A stretch of 64,000 nt of DNA from Microcystis wesenbergii NRERC-220 (GTDB taxonomy: Bacteria > Cyanobacteriota > Cyanobacteriia > Cyanobacteriales > Microcystaceae), in NCBI RefSeq assembly GCF_032027425.1, contig NZ_JAVSJA010000001.1:2493501-2557500 (forward strand), read 5' to 3'. A model generated the notes under the pieces. That model worked only from the letters and a program-made list of their open reading frames with translations, made no database searches and was not told the origin of the DNA. The translations under genes and the position numbers were made by a program. Below, in pieces: positions 1-9,958 of this stretch (positions within the stretch are counted from its first letter, which is position 1; every line of letters begins with the position of its first letter).

Positions 1-1263
1 CTAGAACGGGCCCTTAAGTATGTCTCCATTTCCGATGATGCGATCGAGCGGTTAAAATATCCCAAAGCTAGTCTCAGCGTCTCCATACCCGTCCGTATGG
101 ACAACGGCACTTTAAGAATCTTCCAAGGCTACCGCGTCCGCTACGATGACACCCGCGGCCCTGGCAAGGGAGGTGTGCGCTATCATCCCAACGTCAGCAT
201 TGATGAGGTACAGTCCCTAGCCTTTTGGATGACCTTTAAATGCGCCCTGCTGGATTTGCCCTTTGGTGGGGCTAAGGGCGGTATTACCCTCAATCCGAAA
301 GAATTGTCAAAAGCCGAGTTAGAACGCCTTAGCCGGGGCTATATCGAGGGTATAGCCGACTTTATCGGTCCGGATGTGGATATTCTTGCCCCCGATGTCT
401 ATACCAACGAGATGATCATGGGTTGGATGATGGACCAGTACAGCATTATTCAGCGTAAAATTAGTCCGGCGGTGGTGACGGGGAAACCTTTAACCATGGG
501 AGGCAGTCGTGGTCGCGATACGGCGACGGGAACGGGTGCTTTTCATGTTATTCATTCTCTTTTGCCGAAATTAGACAAAAAACCGGCTAATACTACCGTG
601 GCCGTCCAAGGGTTCGGTAACGCCGGGGCCGTAGTGGCGGATCTCCTCGCCAAAGCCGGTTATCAAGTGGTGGCGGTAAGTGATTCCCAGGGCGGCATTT
701 ATCGGGAAAAAGGGCTAGATATTGCCAGCATTCGTCAGTATAAACAGGAACATCGCGGCATTACTGCTATTTACTGTGAGGGTACCGTGTGTAATATCGT
801 GGAACACGAGGCGATTAGTAATGAAGAATTATTAGCCCTAGATGTGGATATTTTGATTCCAGCTGCCCTAGAAAACCAAATTACCGCCGAAAATGCCGAT
901 CGCGTGCGGGCAAAATATATCTTTGAAGTGGCCAATGGTCCAACTACCTCAGAAGCCGATCGCATTTTAGACTCAAAAGGGATTCTGGTTTTCCCCGATA
1001 TTCTGGTTAACGCCGGTGGGGTAACGGTGAGTTATTTTGAATGGGTGCAAAATCGCAGCGGTCTTTATTGGCAATTAAACGAGATAAATGAGCGCTTAAA
1101 AGAAAGAATGGTGACAGAAGCCGAAAAAGTCTGGTCTTTCGCCCAGGAGTTCGATACGTCTCTGCGTAACGCCGCCTACGCCCAGGCCATTACTCGTCTC
1201 GGTGAAGCCCTAGATGCGAAGGGAACCCGCGATTATTACGTCAATGGGAAGAGTTATTCCTGA
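1..1263 (+). CDS. gdhA: Glu/Leu-type glutamate dehydrogenase, 5' end outside window
   Basis: The frame is open from the first base, so the gene begins upstream and about 420 C-terminal residues are seen. It should reversibly aminate 2-oxoglutarate to glutamate with NAD(P)H in the cytosol. Visible motifs are GPGKGGVRYHP (substrate site), PFGGAKGGI with the catalytic lysine, and a Rossmann GFGNAG loop in the C-terminal nucleotide domain, ending near SYFEWVQNRSG. An ATG at position 97 exists, but the residues before it also read as dehydrogenase, so it is not the start. An IS630 element lies 158 bp downstream. The stop codon sits inside an imperfect inverted repeat at about 1247-1289 that could act as a weak terminator. 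The family call is firm; NAD versus NADP preference is not visible. Confidence 0.93.
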   Translation, partial: LERALKYVSISDDAIERLKYPKASLSVSIPVRMDNGTLRIFQGYRVRYDDTRGPGKGGVRYHPNVSIDEVQSLAFWMTFKCALLDLPFGGAKGGITLNPKELSKAELERLSRGYIEGIADFIGPDVDILAPDVYTNEMIMGWMMDQYSIIQRKISPAVVTGKPLTMGGSRGRDTATGTGAFHVIHSLLPKLDKKPANTTVAVQGFGNAGAVVADLLAKAGYQVVAVSDSQGGIYREKGLDIASIRQYKQEHRGITAIYCEGTVCNIVEHEAISNEELLALDVDILIPAALENQITAENADRVRAKYIFEVANGPTTSEADRILDSKGILVFPDILVNAGGVTVSYFEWVQNRSGLYWQLNEINERLKERMVTEAEKVWSFAQEFDTSLRNAAYAQAITRLGEALDAKGTRDYYVNGKSYS

Positions 1264-1496
1264 AGTCGATTCGGGAATCACTCTCCCAAAAAACTCCCTT
1301 TTGTTACAGGAAAAACACGGGATTACCAATATCAAAACTGCGGTGATCTGGTACAAACCAGTACCAATTGCACCCGTTAGTTTGGGTCTAGGTTTTAAAA
1401 ATCCCACCAAAGAAGATTGATATAGCGGTATGCACTTGCATGAGGTACAATAGAAGAGGACAATAAATTATAGACCTAGGCAGGAGCCACGACCCG

Positions 1497-1859
1497 ATGA
1501 AGCCCTATTCTTTAGACTTGCGACAAAAGATCATCGAGACCTACGAGGAGAATAACCTCTCACAACGTGAGTTAGCCAAAAGATTTAGAGTAGCTTTAAG
1601 CTTTATCCAGAAACTAATCAAGCAGTGGCGTGAAACAGGAAATCTAAATCCCCGACCGCATGGTGGAGGACAAAAACTCAAGCTTAAGAGCGACGAAATT
1701 ATCTTGCTGGGCGATTTAGTCCAAGAAAAGAAAGATGCCACCTTAGACGAGTTAAGAAAACAAATTGAGGAAAAAACACAGACGGTGGTGAGTAACTCAA
1801 CAATCAGTAGAATTTTAAAACGGCTAAATTTAACTCAAAAAAAAAAGCTTACACCCTAG
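1497..1859 (+). CDS. IS630 transposase, N-terminal HTH part
   Basis: A 120-residue protein beginning MKPYSLDLRQKII, the typical start of IS630 transposases. Two helix-turn-helix segments (about residues 20-45 and 85-112) would bind the terminal repeats. It ends at a run of ten A residues (1837-1846), after which this frame stops within four codons. The catalytic part continues downstream in the frame shifted by +1. Nine A residues would make one continuous frame, so this copy is either dependent on slippage/frameshifting or disabled by one extra A. Confidence 0.85.
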   Translation: MKPYSLDLRQKIIETYEENNLSQRELAKRFRVALSFIQKLIKQWRETGNLNPRPHGGGQKLKLKSDEIILLGDLVQEKKDATLDELRKQIEEKTQTVVSNSTISRILKRLNLTQKKKLTP

Positions 1860-1878
1860 GGAAAGAGACACGGAAAGA

Positions 1879-2463
1879 GTGCAAAAATTAAGAGAAGAAT
1901 ATTGGGAGAAAATCCGAGATGTTAGAGCGGAAGATTTGGTTTTCGTTGACGAGTCTGGCTCTAATCTAGGGATGACAAGACTTTATGGCAGGGCTGAAAA
2001 AGGTCAGAGAGTGTATGATTCAGTTCCGTTAAACCGAGGAAAAAACGTCACGATAATTGGAGCGATAGCGCTCAAAGGCTTGCTGGCTTTTATCAATGTA
2101 TTTGGAGCCGCAAATGGTTTAATATTTGAAGCATTTATTGCTACATTATTAGTTCCAAACTTGTGGAAAGGAGCTTGTGTATTAATGGATAATGCTTCGA
2201 TTCATCAAAAAGAAACCCTCGAACCAATTCTTCAAGAAGTCGGTGCTAGACTGGAGTTTTTACCTCCCTATTCTCCCGATTTTTCTCCCATTGAAAACTG
2301 TTGGTCGAAAGTGAAAATACTGATTCGTTCTATGTCACCTCGTACCTATGCTGATCTAGAAAAAGCGATCGTTCAAGCCTTTAGTCAGATTACATTGCGA
2401 GACATCCATCACTGGTTTACCCATTGTTGCTATTGCGATACCCCTTTTAAAGAGCCTACCTAG
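1879..2463 (+). CDS. IS630 transposase, C-terminal DDE catalytic part
   Basis: A GTG-started frame of 194 residues, but the homology extends upstream in the same frame to the A10 run (residues SLHPRERDTERV), so GTG is probably not a natural start. The catalytic triad is visible: D in VFVDESG, D in VLMDNASIHQ, and E in SPDFSPIENCW. It would cut and join DNA strands at the element ends, as one protein fused to the upstream HTH part. The same arrangement is seen in the second IS630 element near 23 kb. Confidence 0.85.
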   Translation: MQKLREEYWEKIRDVRAEDLVFVDESGSNLGMTRLYGRAEKGQRVYDSVPLNRGKNVTIIGAIALKGLLAFINVFGAANGLIFEAFIATLLVPNLWKGACVLMDNASIHQKETLEPILQEVGARLEFLPPYSPDFSPIENCWSKVKILIRSMSPRTYADLEKAIVQAFSQITLRDIHHWFTHCCYCDTPFKEPT

Positions 2464-2522
2464 TCATCCATGCTGTACCTCATTCAACTGAAACCCGCTA
2501 TATCTGAAATCGGCAACGTCAT

Positions 2523-3536
2523 CTATTCTCCGTAGGATTCAGCAGTAATTTTACCCCGAAAAACGATGTAATTATAAACCGTATAGGCCAGTAAAATTGG
2601 GATTAAAAACCCCACAAAAGTCAGCATAAACACCAAAGAACTAGGGGCGGCTGCCGCTTGATAAATTGTCACGGACGGGGGAATAATATCGGGAAAAATC
2701 AACAATCCCAAACCGATAAAAGAGAGCATAAACAGCAATACTGTCCAGACCATCGGGGTGTTTTCTTCCTTTAGTTGCAAACTCCGCAGTAACAAACCCA
2801 GTAACACCACAGCTAAAATCGGGATGAGGATAAAAATGTAAATTAGTCGAGGGTCAAATAAACGCTGACGGATATGGTCAGAAAGCAGCGGCGTACTGAT
2901 GGTGATAAAGATAGCACCGATAAAAGTGGTAATAGCGGCAATTTTTGCCGTTTTATAGTGAACTTCCTGTAAATTACCTGTAGTTTTCAGAATTAGGTAA
3001 GTGGAACCCACTAAAACATAAGCTTGGATTAAAGTTAGAGACACTAGAATCGATCGCCATGTTAACCAATCAAAGGGGCCGCCGGCAAAATGACCCAATT
3101 CATCCACTTTAATGCCCTCAAAAACCGCACCGAGGGCGAATCCTTGCCCCAAAGCGGCCAAAAAACTGCCGAGTCCGAAGGCATAATTCCAGAACAACTT
3201 GCGACGAGAATGTTCACGAAACTCGAAGGAAACAGCCCGAAATAACAGCCCCACCACCATAATCACTGCTGGTAGGTATAAAGCGTTTAAAATTGTCCCG
3301 TAAGCTAGGGGAAACGCCCCAAACAGGGAACCACCCATCAAGACAATCCAAGTTTCGTTAGCATCCCAAACATTGCCCAAACTGGTCATTAAAATACTGC
3401 GACGCTTCTCGGAGGAGGAAGTCAGGGAAAGAATTCCCACCCCCAAGTCAAAACCATCGAGGAGGACGTAGAGAAACAGGAATAAACCCAGAATAAAAAA
3501 CCAAATTTGTGGCAAAAAATACTGTAACGGTTCCAT
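2523..3536 (-). CDS. cydB: Cytochrome bd ubiquinol oxidase subunit II
   Basis: A 337-residue, highly hydrophobic protein with eight or nine membrane segments. The N-terminus WFFILGLFLFLYVLLDGFDLG carries the conserved GFDLG signature of CydB. With CydA it forms the bd-type quinol:O2 oxidoreductase in the thylakoid or plasma membrane, reducing oxygen to water with high affinity and without proton pumping. It starts 8 bp after the cydA stop, so the two are co-transcribed from the minus strand. Length is normal for the family. Its 3' end is 20 bp from the right end of IS630 copy 1. Confidence 0.95.
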   Translation of the reverse strand: MEPLQYFLPQIWFFILGLFLFLYVLLDGFDLGVGILSLTSSSEKRRSILMTSLGNVWDANETWIVLMGGSLFGAFPLAYGTILNALYLPAVIMVVGLLFRAVSFEFREHSRRKLFWNYAFGLGSFLAALGQGFALGAVFEGIKVDELGHFAGGPFDWLTWRSILVSLTLIQAYVLVGSTYLILKTTGNLQEVHYKTAKIAAITTFIGAIFITISTPLLSDHIRQRLFDPRLIYIFILIPILAVVLLGLLLRSLQLKEENTPMVWTVLLFMLSFIGLGLLIFPDIIPPSVTIYQAAAAPSSLVFMLTFVGFLIPILLAYTVYNYIVFRGKITAESYGE

Positions 3537-3544
3537 AGTTCCTC

Positions 3545-4972
3545 CTATTGTTGCGCTTCTAGGGAACGAGGATTTAGTTCTGGTGAGGTCACTTTTTCCT
3601 GTTGAGTCCCCGGCAGTGGTAAGTTAAGATTGGGTCCCTGACGGATAATAAGACTACCGAAATAGAGAGCAGAAACCAAGAAAACGACATAAATCGCCGT
3701 AATTCCGATTAAAGAGGTTAAAATCTCGCCTGCGGGCAGTTTAGAAGCAGCATCCACTGTCCGGATTTGATTGTAAACCGTCCAGGGTTGACGACCGACA
3801 CAACGGACAATCCAACCGGTTTCAACCGCAAGATAACCCAGAGGGGCCGCAAAAACCCAAGCGCGCAGTAACCATTTTTGACTGTCGATTTTTTCGTTAC
3901 TCAGTTGACCGCGCAGCCATTGCCCGACAGTTACAGTCATTAAAGAAGCAAGAAAAAGACCGATAGCGACCATAATCCGGAAGGAATAATAGATTAGCCC
4001 CACCATGTGCGGTCTGTCTTCGTATTTCCACGTTTTTAAGCCGAGAACAGGTTCCGATAACTTGGGTTTTAACTCCAAAAGATAACCCAAAGCATTAGGA
4101 ATCTTCACTTCCCAGCTATTTGTCTCCGCTTTATCCTTGGGTAAAGCAACCAAACTCCAACCGGCAGTTTCTCCCGCAGGAATGGTTTCCCATTGCGCTT
4201 CCATGGCGGCTAATTTAGCCGGTTGATAGTGATACACTTGTTCGGCACTAAGATGACCGACAAAAATTTGCAAGGGGGCGATAACAATCGCTAGAGTAAG
4301 AACAATTTTGAGAGAACGACTAAAAAAGCTAATGTGACGTTTATTGAGCAAATACCAAGCACTAATACCACCAATGACGAAAAGAGAAGTTTCCAGAGTA
4401 GCGAAAAACATATGCAGGAAACTATTAACCATGAAGGGATTGAGAATCGCTTGTAGGTAATCCTGAACGATAAATTTACCATCCACGAAGATGCCGCCGG
4501 CGGGGGTTTGCAGCCAAGAATTAGCGGTTAAAATCCAGAAAGTGGAAAGATTAGCCCCGAAAGCGACGAGAATTGTCGCTAGGAAGTGAATTAACGGGGG
4601 AACTCGTCCCCAACCAAACAGCATAATTCCTAGAAAACTAGCCTCTAGCATAAAGGCCATGGTTCCCTCGAAACCGAGGATAGTTCCGAAAAAGTCCCCC
4701 ACCGCTTCCGAAAAAGGCGCCCAATTCATGCCAAACTGAAAAGCCATGGGTAAACCAGAAGCAACTCCAATGCCGAAATTGAGAATGTAGAGTTTTGCCC
4801 AGAAGCGAGCGTGATGATAGTAGTCAGGATTGCGGGTTTTTAGCCATAATCCTTCGACAATGACTAGATAAATGCCCATACCAGTGGTTAACACCGGCCA
4901 AAGCATATGGAAAATAGCGGTGATGGCGAATTGTATCCGCGACAAAGCAACGGGATTGGCAAGTAAATCCAT
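3545..4972 (-). CDS. cydA: Cytochrome bd ubiquinol oxidase subunit I
   Basis: A 475-residue membrane protein and first gene of a cydAB operon. It holds the hemes and the quinol site. The N-terminal RIQFAITAIFHMLWP contains the conserved heme-ligand histidine, and the signature GRQPWTVYNQIRT is present near residue 395. The periplasmic Q-loop is short, as in the cyanobacterial/Bacillus-type CydA rather than the long E. coli type. The start is the first ATG, preceded by a 232-bp AT-rich gap shared with divergent mnmG, which must hold both promoters. Confidence 0.95.
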   Translation of the reverse strand: MDLLANPVALSRIQFAITAIFHMLWPVLTTGMGIYLVIVEGLWLKTRNPDYYHHARFWAKLYILNFGIGVASGLPMAFQFGMNWAPFSEAVGDFFGTILGFEGTMAFMLEASFLGIMLFGWGRVPPLIHFLATILVAFGANLSTFWILTANSWLQTPAGGIFVDGKFIVQDYLQAILNPFMVNSFLHMFFATLETSLFVIGGISAWYLLNKRHISFFSRSLKIVLTLAIVIAPLQIFVGHLSAEQVYHYQPAKLAAMEAQWETIPAGETAGWSLVALPKDKAETNSWEVKIPNALGYLLELKPKLSEPVLGLKTWKYEDRPHMVGLIYYSFRIMVAIGLFLASLMTVTVGQWLRGQLSNEKIDSQKWLLRAWVFAAPLGYLAVETGWIVRCVGRQPWTVYNQIRTVDAASKLPAGEILTSLIGITAIYVVFLVSALYFGSLIIRQGPNLNLPLPGTQQEKVTSPELNPRSLEAQQ

Positions 4973-5204
4973 GATTATAATCTTTAAACGATCGTGAAAA
5001 TATGATAAGCACCTATAATACTTAGCCAGTAATGCCCTGAAAAGGCAAGGGTAAATAGGGATTATACAGATTGTTTTTAGATTTATGCGATCGCTTTGGT
5101 GTTAGTCAATGACTTAGTTAGTATTCTTGTATTATATTGGGGGGAAAACTCAGAAAAATTGCTAGAATATTAGCCTGATTAATTAATTTTCCCCTCGATC
5201 GAGT

Positions 5205-7112
5205 ATGACTTTCTCCTCAGCCGCAGACTTTCAAGATGAATTTGATGTCATCGTCGTCGGGGCGGGCCATTCCGGCTGTGAAGCGGCCCTAGCTTGCGCC
5301 CGTCTCGGTTGTCGTACCCTTCTCCTCACCCTTAATCTCGATAAAATCGCTTGGCAACCCTGTAACCCCGCCGTCGGTGGTCCGGCTAAATCCCAATTAA
5401 CCCACGAAGTGGACGCTTTAGGCGGCGAAATTGGCAAAATGGCCGACCGCACCTATCTGCAAAAACGGGTTCTTAATGCCTCTCGCGGACCGGCAGTCTG
5501 GGCCCTACGCGCCCAAACCGATAAACGGGAATACGCGGCGGTGATGAAAGGTATCGTCGAAACCCAAGCCAATCTGGTTATTCGGGAAGGCATGGCCACA
5601 GACCTGATTTTAGGGGCAAATGAGCAAGTTTTAGGGGTAGAAACCTATTTCGGCACTTGTTTCGCCGCTAAAGCCGTCATTTTAACCACTGGCACTTTTT
5701 TAGGCGGCAAAATCTGGATTGGCGGCAAGTCTATGGCAGCTGGACGGGCGGGGGAATTTGCGGCGGTGGGTTTAACAGAAACCCTAAATCGTCTCGGATT
5801 CGAGACCGGTCGCCTAAAAACTGGCACTCCTGCCCGTGTGGATAAGCGTTCGGTGGATTACTCCCGTATGGAACCGCAACCGCCCGATGACGAGGTACGT
5901 TGGTTTAGTTTTGATCCCGATGTCTGGATCGAACGGGAACAAATGAACTGTCACCTCACCCGCACCACGGCGGCAACTCATCAATTAATCAGAGATAATT
6001 TACATTTATCCCCCATTTATGGCGGTTTTATTGACTCCAAAGGGCCGCGTTATTGTCCTAGTATTGAGGATAAAATCGTCCGTTTTGCCGATAAAGAAAG
6101 TCATCAAATTTTTATCGAACCGGAAGGGCGCGATATTCCCGAACTTTATATCCAAGGCTTTTCAACGGGACTGCCGGAAAATGTTCAATTAGCAATGCTG
6201 CGGACTTTACCCGGTTTAGAAAACTGTGTGATGTTGCGGGCTGCCTATGCAGTGGAATACGATTATTTACCGGCAACTCAGTGTTATCCAACCCTGATGA
6301 CGAAGAAGATTGAGGGGTTATTTTGTGCGGGACAAATTAACGGGACAACCGGTTATGAAGAAGCGGCAGCCCAGGGACTGGTGGCGGGGATTAATGCGGC
6401 GCGGTTTGCTTTAGGAAAAGAGTTAATTGTTTTTACCCGGGAGGAAAGTTATCTAGGAACTTTGGTCGATGATTTGTGTACCAAGGATCTGCGGGAACCC
6501 TATCGAATGTTAACCAGTCGTTCCGAATATCGCTTAGTATTGCGATCGGATAATGCCGATCAAAGATTAACACCTTTAGGACGAGAAATTGGTTTAATTG
6601 ATGACCGGCGTTGGCAATTATTCCAGAGCAAACAAGCTAATATTATCGCTGAAAAAGAACGCCTACACGAAACGAGAATTAAAGAACGGGATCAGGTGGC
6701 AATTGCCATCGTTAAGGATACGGAACAAAAAATTAAAGGTTCTCTCTCTTTAGCTGATTTACTGCGTCGTCCTAGCTTCCATTATCTCGATCTCGATCGC
6801 TATGGTTTAGGTAATCCCGATTTAAATTTAGCCGAAAGAGAAGGGGTAGAAATTGAGATTAAATATTCCGGTTATTTGAAGCGACAACAAAATCAAATCG
6901 ACCAAATTAGTCGCCACAGTAACCGTCATTTATCCCCCGATATTGACTACATGAAAATCGAAACTTTGTCAATGGAATCGCGGGAAAAATTAACAAAAAT
7001 TAAACCCGCCACCATCGGCCAAGCCTCGCGAATTGGCGGAGTCAATCCCGCCGATATTAACGCTTTATTAGTGTATCTAGAAATGCGGCAGATGTCGGCA
7101 GTTAAAAGTTAG
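5205..7112 (+). CDS. mnmG: tRNA uridine-5-carboxymethylaminomethyl modification enzyme
   Basis: A 635-residue FAD protein that with MnmE installs the cmnm5 group at U34 of certain tRNAs. The N-terminal Rossmann loop reads [12 protein letters not shown]. Further signatures are [24 protein letters not shown], and ALEMRQ-like GidA helical C-terminal sequence ([19 protein letters not shown]). The motif [14 protein letters not shown] is intact. Length equals the family norm. It is divergent from cydA and single in its operon; downstream lies a short gap with no recognised gene and then bcp on the opposite strand. Confidence 0.96.
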   Translation: MTFSSAADFQDEFDVIVVGAGHSGCEAALACARLGCRTLLLTLNLDKIAWQPCNPAVGGPAKSQLTHEVDALGGEIGKMADRTYLQKRVLNASRGPAVWALRAQTDKREYAAVMKGIVETQANLVIREGMATDLILGANEQVLGVETYFGTCFAAKAVILTTGTFLGGKIWIGGKSMAAGRAGEFAAVGLTETLNRLGFETGRLKTGTPARVDKRSVDYSRMEPQPPDDEVRWFSFDPDVWIEREQMNCHLTRTTAATHQLIRDNLHLSPIYGGFIDSKGPRYCPSIEDKIVRFADKESHQIFIEPEGRDIPELYIQGFSTGLPENVQLAMLRTLPGLENCVMLRAAYAVEYDYLPATQCYPTLMTKKIEGLFCAGQINGTTGYEEAAAQGLVAGINAARFALGKELIVFTREESYLGTLVDDLCTKDLREPYRMLTSRSEYRLVLRSDNADQRLTPLGREIGLIDDRRWQLFQSKQANIIAEKERLHETRIKERDQVAIAIVKDTEQKIKGSLSLADLLRRPSFHYLDLDRYGLGNPDLNLAEREGVEIEIKYSGYLKRQQNQIDQISRHSNRHLSPDIDYMKIETLSMESREKLTKIKPATIGQASRIGGVNPADINALLVYLEMRQMSAVKS

Positions 7113-7275
7113 GAAATAATCTTGATTATCAGCGATCAAGATGGGTGCATCTCCTTGACTTTCTCCCATTGATTATTATCAAGATTCTGGCGACATAGTT
7201 GTAAAAGCTGACCAGCTTTCCACGCTGAGGGTTGCAATTTCTTTTATTGTGGTGGCCAGAGCCATTCTCGTCAAC
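7113..7275. other. Gap with possible eroded coding remnant
   Basis: Between the convergent mnmG and bcp genes. The minus strand of about 7140-7260 has coding-like codon texture (one stretch reads QLCRQNLDNNQWEKVKEM), but it is interrupted by stops and not recognised. No clear terminator hairpin was seen. Confidence 0.25.
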
Positions 7276-7731
7276 CTAAAAAGATTTAATTGTGTTCAAA
7301 GATTCGGTAACGTGAGCTTTAAAATCTAACATAGAATCAAAAATATGTCTGACGATTCCCTCTTTATCAATGATATAGGTAACTCGTCCAGGGAGAACGA
7401 ATAAGGTAGAGGGAACACCGAATAATTTCCGGACTCGGTTATCGGTATCACTTAAAAGGGTGAAGGGAAGATTATATTTTTGGGCAAATTGTTGATGAGA
7501 TTGGGGACTATCGCCACTAATACCAATAACTTCCGCACCCGCATCGGTAAACACTTCGTAACTATCGCGGAAAGCGCAGGATTCTGCGGTACAACCCGGA
7601 GTATCATCTTTGGGATAGAAATAAATTACCAGGGATTTTTTACCGATTAAATCGCCGATATTAACCGTTGCCCCTGTTTGGGAAGGGAGAGAAAAATTGG
7701 GAACTCGATCGCCTACTTTTATAGCTGCCAT
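7276..7731 (-). CDS. bcp: Peroxiredoxin Q/Bcp, thiol peroxidase
   Basis: A 151-residue thioredoxin-fold peroxidase that reduces hydrogen peroxide and organic hydroperoxides using thioredoxin. The active-site motif DDTPGCTAESCAFRD contains the peroxidatic cysteine and, five residues later, the resolving cysteine of the alpha2-type BCP class. YFYPKDDTPGCT is diagnostic. Full length, single gene, minus strand, about 50 bp downstream of the ABC-F gene and probably either co-transcribed with it or independently promoted. Confidence 0.94.
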   Translation of the reverse strand: MAAIKVGDRVPNFSLPSQTGATVNIGDLIGKKSLVIYFYPKDDTPGCTAESCAFRDSYEVFTDAGAEVIGISGDSPQSHQQFAQKYNLPFTLLSDTDNRVRKLFGVPSTLFVLPGRVTYIIDKEGIVRHIFDSMLDFKAHVTESLNTIKSF

Positions 7732-7780
7732 AAGATTAATTAATTGATAGATAATCGTGGATAGGGTGGTACTTTACATT

Positions 7781-9475
7781 CTAACCTTTTTTGGCCTTTT
7801 GTTTAGCCCGTTTAGCGGCAGCTTTGGCCGCTTTTTCTGCTTCAATGCGTTTTTGTTCGGCTTTTTGTTTTTCTTCGTCTAGTTTTTCTAGATAATAGTG
7901 ATAATCTCCCGCGTAGGCAATTAATTCGCCATCCCGAATCTCGACAATTTTGTTAGCTACCTGGGAGATAAAATAACGATCATGAGAAACAATTAAAACC
8001 GTGCCTTCATAAACTTTTAAAGCCGATTCTAACATTTCCTTGGCGGGAATATCGAGGTGATTAGTGGGTTCATCGAGAATTAATAAGTTAGCGGGAGCAA
8101 GTAACATTTTAGCTAAAGCAAGACGCGCTTTTTCGCCACCACTCAAGGATTCTACTTTTTTTAATACCGTTTCCCCACTGAATAAAAATCGCCCTAAAAG
8201 ACTACGAACTTCCACATCTTTCCAATCGGGAACTTCATCATGAATGGTATCTAAAACAGTTTTAGTTAGGTCTAAAGCTTCCGCTTGGTTCTGCTCAAAA
8301 TAACTAGGAATAACGTTATGTTTACCGATTTCGATCGAGCCTTCTGTGGGAGTTTCTAAGCCAACAATTAAACGTAAAAGCGTGGATTTTCCCGCACCAT
8401 TGGGTCCTAAAAACGCCACTCGATCGCCCCTTTCTATTTCCAGATTTGCTCCCAAAAAGAGAATTTTATCATCGTAGATGTGAACAAGATTTTTAACAGT
8501 TACCACTTCTCGACCACTACGCACTGCTGGAGGAAACTGGAATTTTAAGGTACGCACATCGGCGATTGGTGCTTCAATTTTTTCTACCTTTTCTAATTGT
8601 TTTTCCCTGCTTTTTGCTTGGGTGCTGCGGGTGGCACTGGCCCGGAATCGATCCACGAAAGCTTGCTGTTTTTCTAGTTCTTTTTGTTGACGTTCGTAGG
8701 CACTTAACTGAGCGGATTGTTGTTCGTATTTTTGCTCTAGGTATGAGGAATAATTACCTAAATAAGTGGTAGAAACTCCCCTTTCAGTTTCGACAATTTT
8801 GGTACAGAGACGATCAAGAAATTCCCGGTCGTGGGAAACTATGACCATGGGAGTGGTTAAATCCTTGAGGAATTTTTCTAACCATTCAATGGTTTCTAAG
8901 TCTAAATGGTTAGTCGGTTCATCGAGGAGTAAAATATCGGGAGTTTGCAGGAGAATTTTGCCTAAACTCATCCGCATTTGCCAACCACCACTAAAGGAAC
9001 TTACCAAGCGATCGCCGTCATCAATAGTAAAGCCCATTTCCGGTAAAATTTTCTCGATGCGCGCTTCTAATCCGTAACCATCTAACCCTTCAAATTGTCT
9101 TTGTAGGCGATCCAATTGATGAATTAAGCGATCTAATTCTTCGGGATCAGCTTTTTCCATGTGCTGGGGAATTTCTATTAGTTGATGGTGGACTTGATTC
9201 GCTTCTTGAAACACCGTCCAAAATTCCTCGCGTACCGTCCGACGGGGATCCACTTCAAATTCTTGGGTAAGATAGCCGATATGGAGACTGGTAGGACGGA
9301 TGATCTCCCCAGCCGTAGGTTCCACTTGCCCCATAATAATTTTCAGCTGGGTGGATTTTCCCGCCCCATTAACTCCCACCAAGCCGATGCGATCGCCAGT
9401 TTTTACTTCCCAAGTGACATCTTTTAACACTTCTCCCGTCGGGTAAATCTTACTAATTCTCTCTAGTCGTAGCAT
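7781..9475 (-). CDS. ABC-F family ATPase (ribosome-associated translation factor type)
   Basis: A 564-residue soluble protein with two ABC domains in tandem and no membrane segments. Domain 1: Walker A GVNGAGKST, signature FSGGWQMRMSLG, Walker B ILLLDEPTNHLD. Domain 2: GPNGAGKST, LSGGEKARLALA, LLILDEPTNHLD. The charged linker between them (about residues 240-310) is the ribosome-contacting arm of ABC-F proteins. The C-terminal tail is a Lys/Ala-rich coiled coil. ABC-F proteins act on the ribosome during translation or antibiotic protection; which subfamily (EttA, Uup or other) cannot be settled by eye. Confidence 0.92.
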   Translation of the reverse strand: MLRLERISKIYPTGEVLKDVTWEVKTGDRIGLVGVNGAGKSTQLKIIMGQVEPTAGEIIRPTSLHIGYLTQEFEVDPRRTVREEFWTVFQEANQVHHQLIEIPQHMEKADPEELDRLIHQLDRLQRQFEGLDGYGLEARIEKILPEMGFTIDDGDRLVSSFSGGWQMRMSLGKILLQTPDILLLDEPTNHLDLETIEWLEKFLKDLTTPMVIVSHDREFLDRLCTKIVETERGVSTTYLGNYSSYLEQKYEQQSAQLSAYERQQKELEKQQAFVDRFRASATRSTQAKSREKQLEKVEKIEAPIADVRTLKFQFPPAVRSGREVVTVKNLVHIYDDKILFLGANLEIERGDRVAFLGPNGAGKSTLLRLIVGLETPTEGSIEIGKHNVIPSYFEQNQAEALDLTKTVLDTIHDEVPDWKDVEVRSLLGRFLFSGETVLKKVESLSGGEKARLALAKMLLAPANLLILDEPTNHLDIPAKEMLESALKVYEGTVLIVSHDRYFISQVANKIVEIRDGELIAYAGDYHYYLEKLDEEKQKAEQKRIEAEKAAKAAAKRAKQKAKKG

Positions 9476-9958
9476 CGCTGATTTTTCTCCAGTCCTAGGC
9501 CGGTGAGGCAGTCCGCCTTTATTGTAACATTTAGTTAAGCTTTATCTCGTCCCTGTCAAGTTTTCGGGGAAATATCTCGAAGCAATCAGGAGCAGAAATC
9601 GGAACTCCGCCATCTAAAATAAAGTCAAACACTCAGAAAAACCATGACTTACGCTGGGGAAATTCAACTAAAAACCCAAAACCCTAAAACCCCAATACCC
9701 CGCAATCCCTTGATGTTGTTTATGTTAAAAGAGAATGCTTTTGTGGAGTAGAGCCTGAAACATTTATTGAGAAATATTAAAGATTAATTACTATGACCAA
9801 CTCTTAGGGTTAGAGAAAGATAAACTTGAGACTCTTAAGTCAAATTTATTGACTCAAAATCAGTTGTACTTAATTTAAATGAAATAGCCCTACCCCACTC
9901 CCCACTGATTACTGTTCAGTGTTTACTGATAACTGAAAAATCACCCTTCTCTTGTCTC
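9476..9958. other. Intergenic region, nothing recognised
   Basis: About 480 bp between two minus-strand genes, so it must hold the ABC-F promoter and the gpsA 3' end. It contains an A/C-rich stretch near 9670-9705 and a 35-codon open stretch from ATG 9643, which has no family resemblance and is not called. Near 9900-9945 there is a fragment of the dispersed ACTGATTACTGTTCAGTG repeat family. Confidence 0.5.

Larger units (their letters stand above)
1421..2502 (+). mobile_element. IS630-family insertion sequence (copy 1)
   Basis: The ends are imperfect inverted repeats: the left begins TATAGCGGT and continues to TTGCATGAGGTACA, and the reverse complement of the right end reads TATAGCGGGT then TTGAATGAGGTACA. 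TA dinucleotides border both tips, as expected from IS630/Tc1-mariner insertion at TA. The interior holds a two-part DDE transposase on the plus strand. The element lies between the dehydrogenase gene and the convergent cydB gene and does not break either one. Confidence 0.9.

Noticed and set aside
1214..1420. Frame overlapping the end of the dehydrogenase gene and reaching the IS630 end
   Set aside because: No family resemblance; the opposite strand is equally open because of the inverted repeat near 1247-1289.
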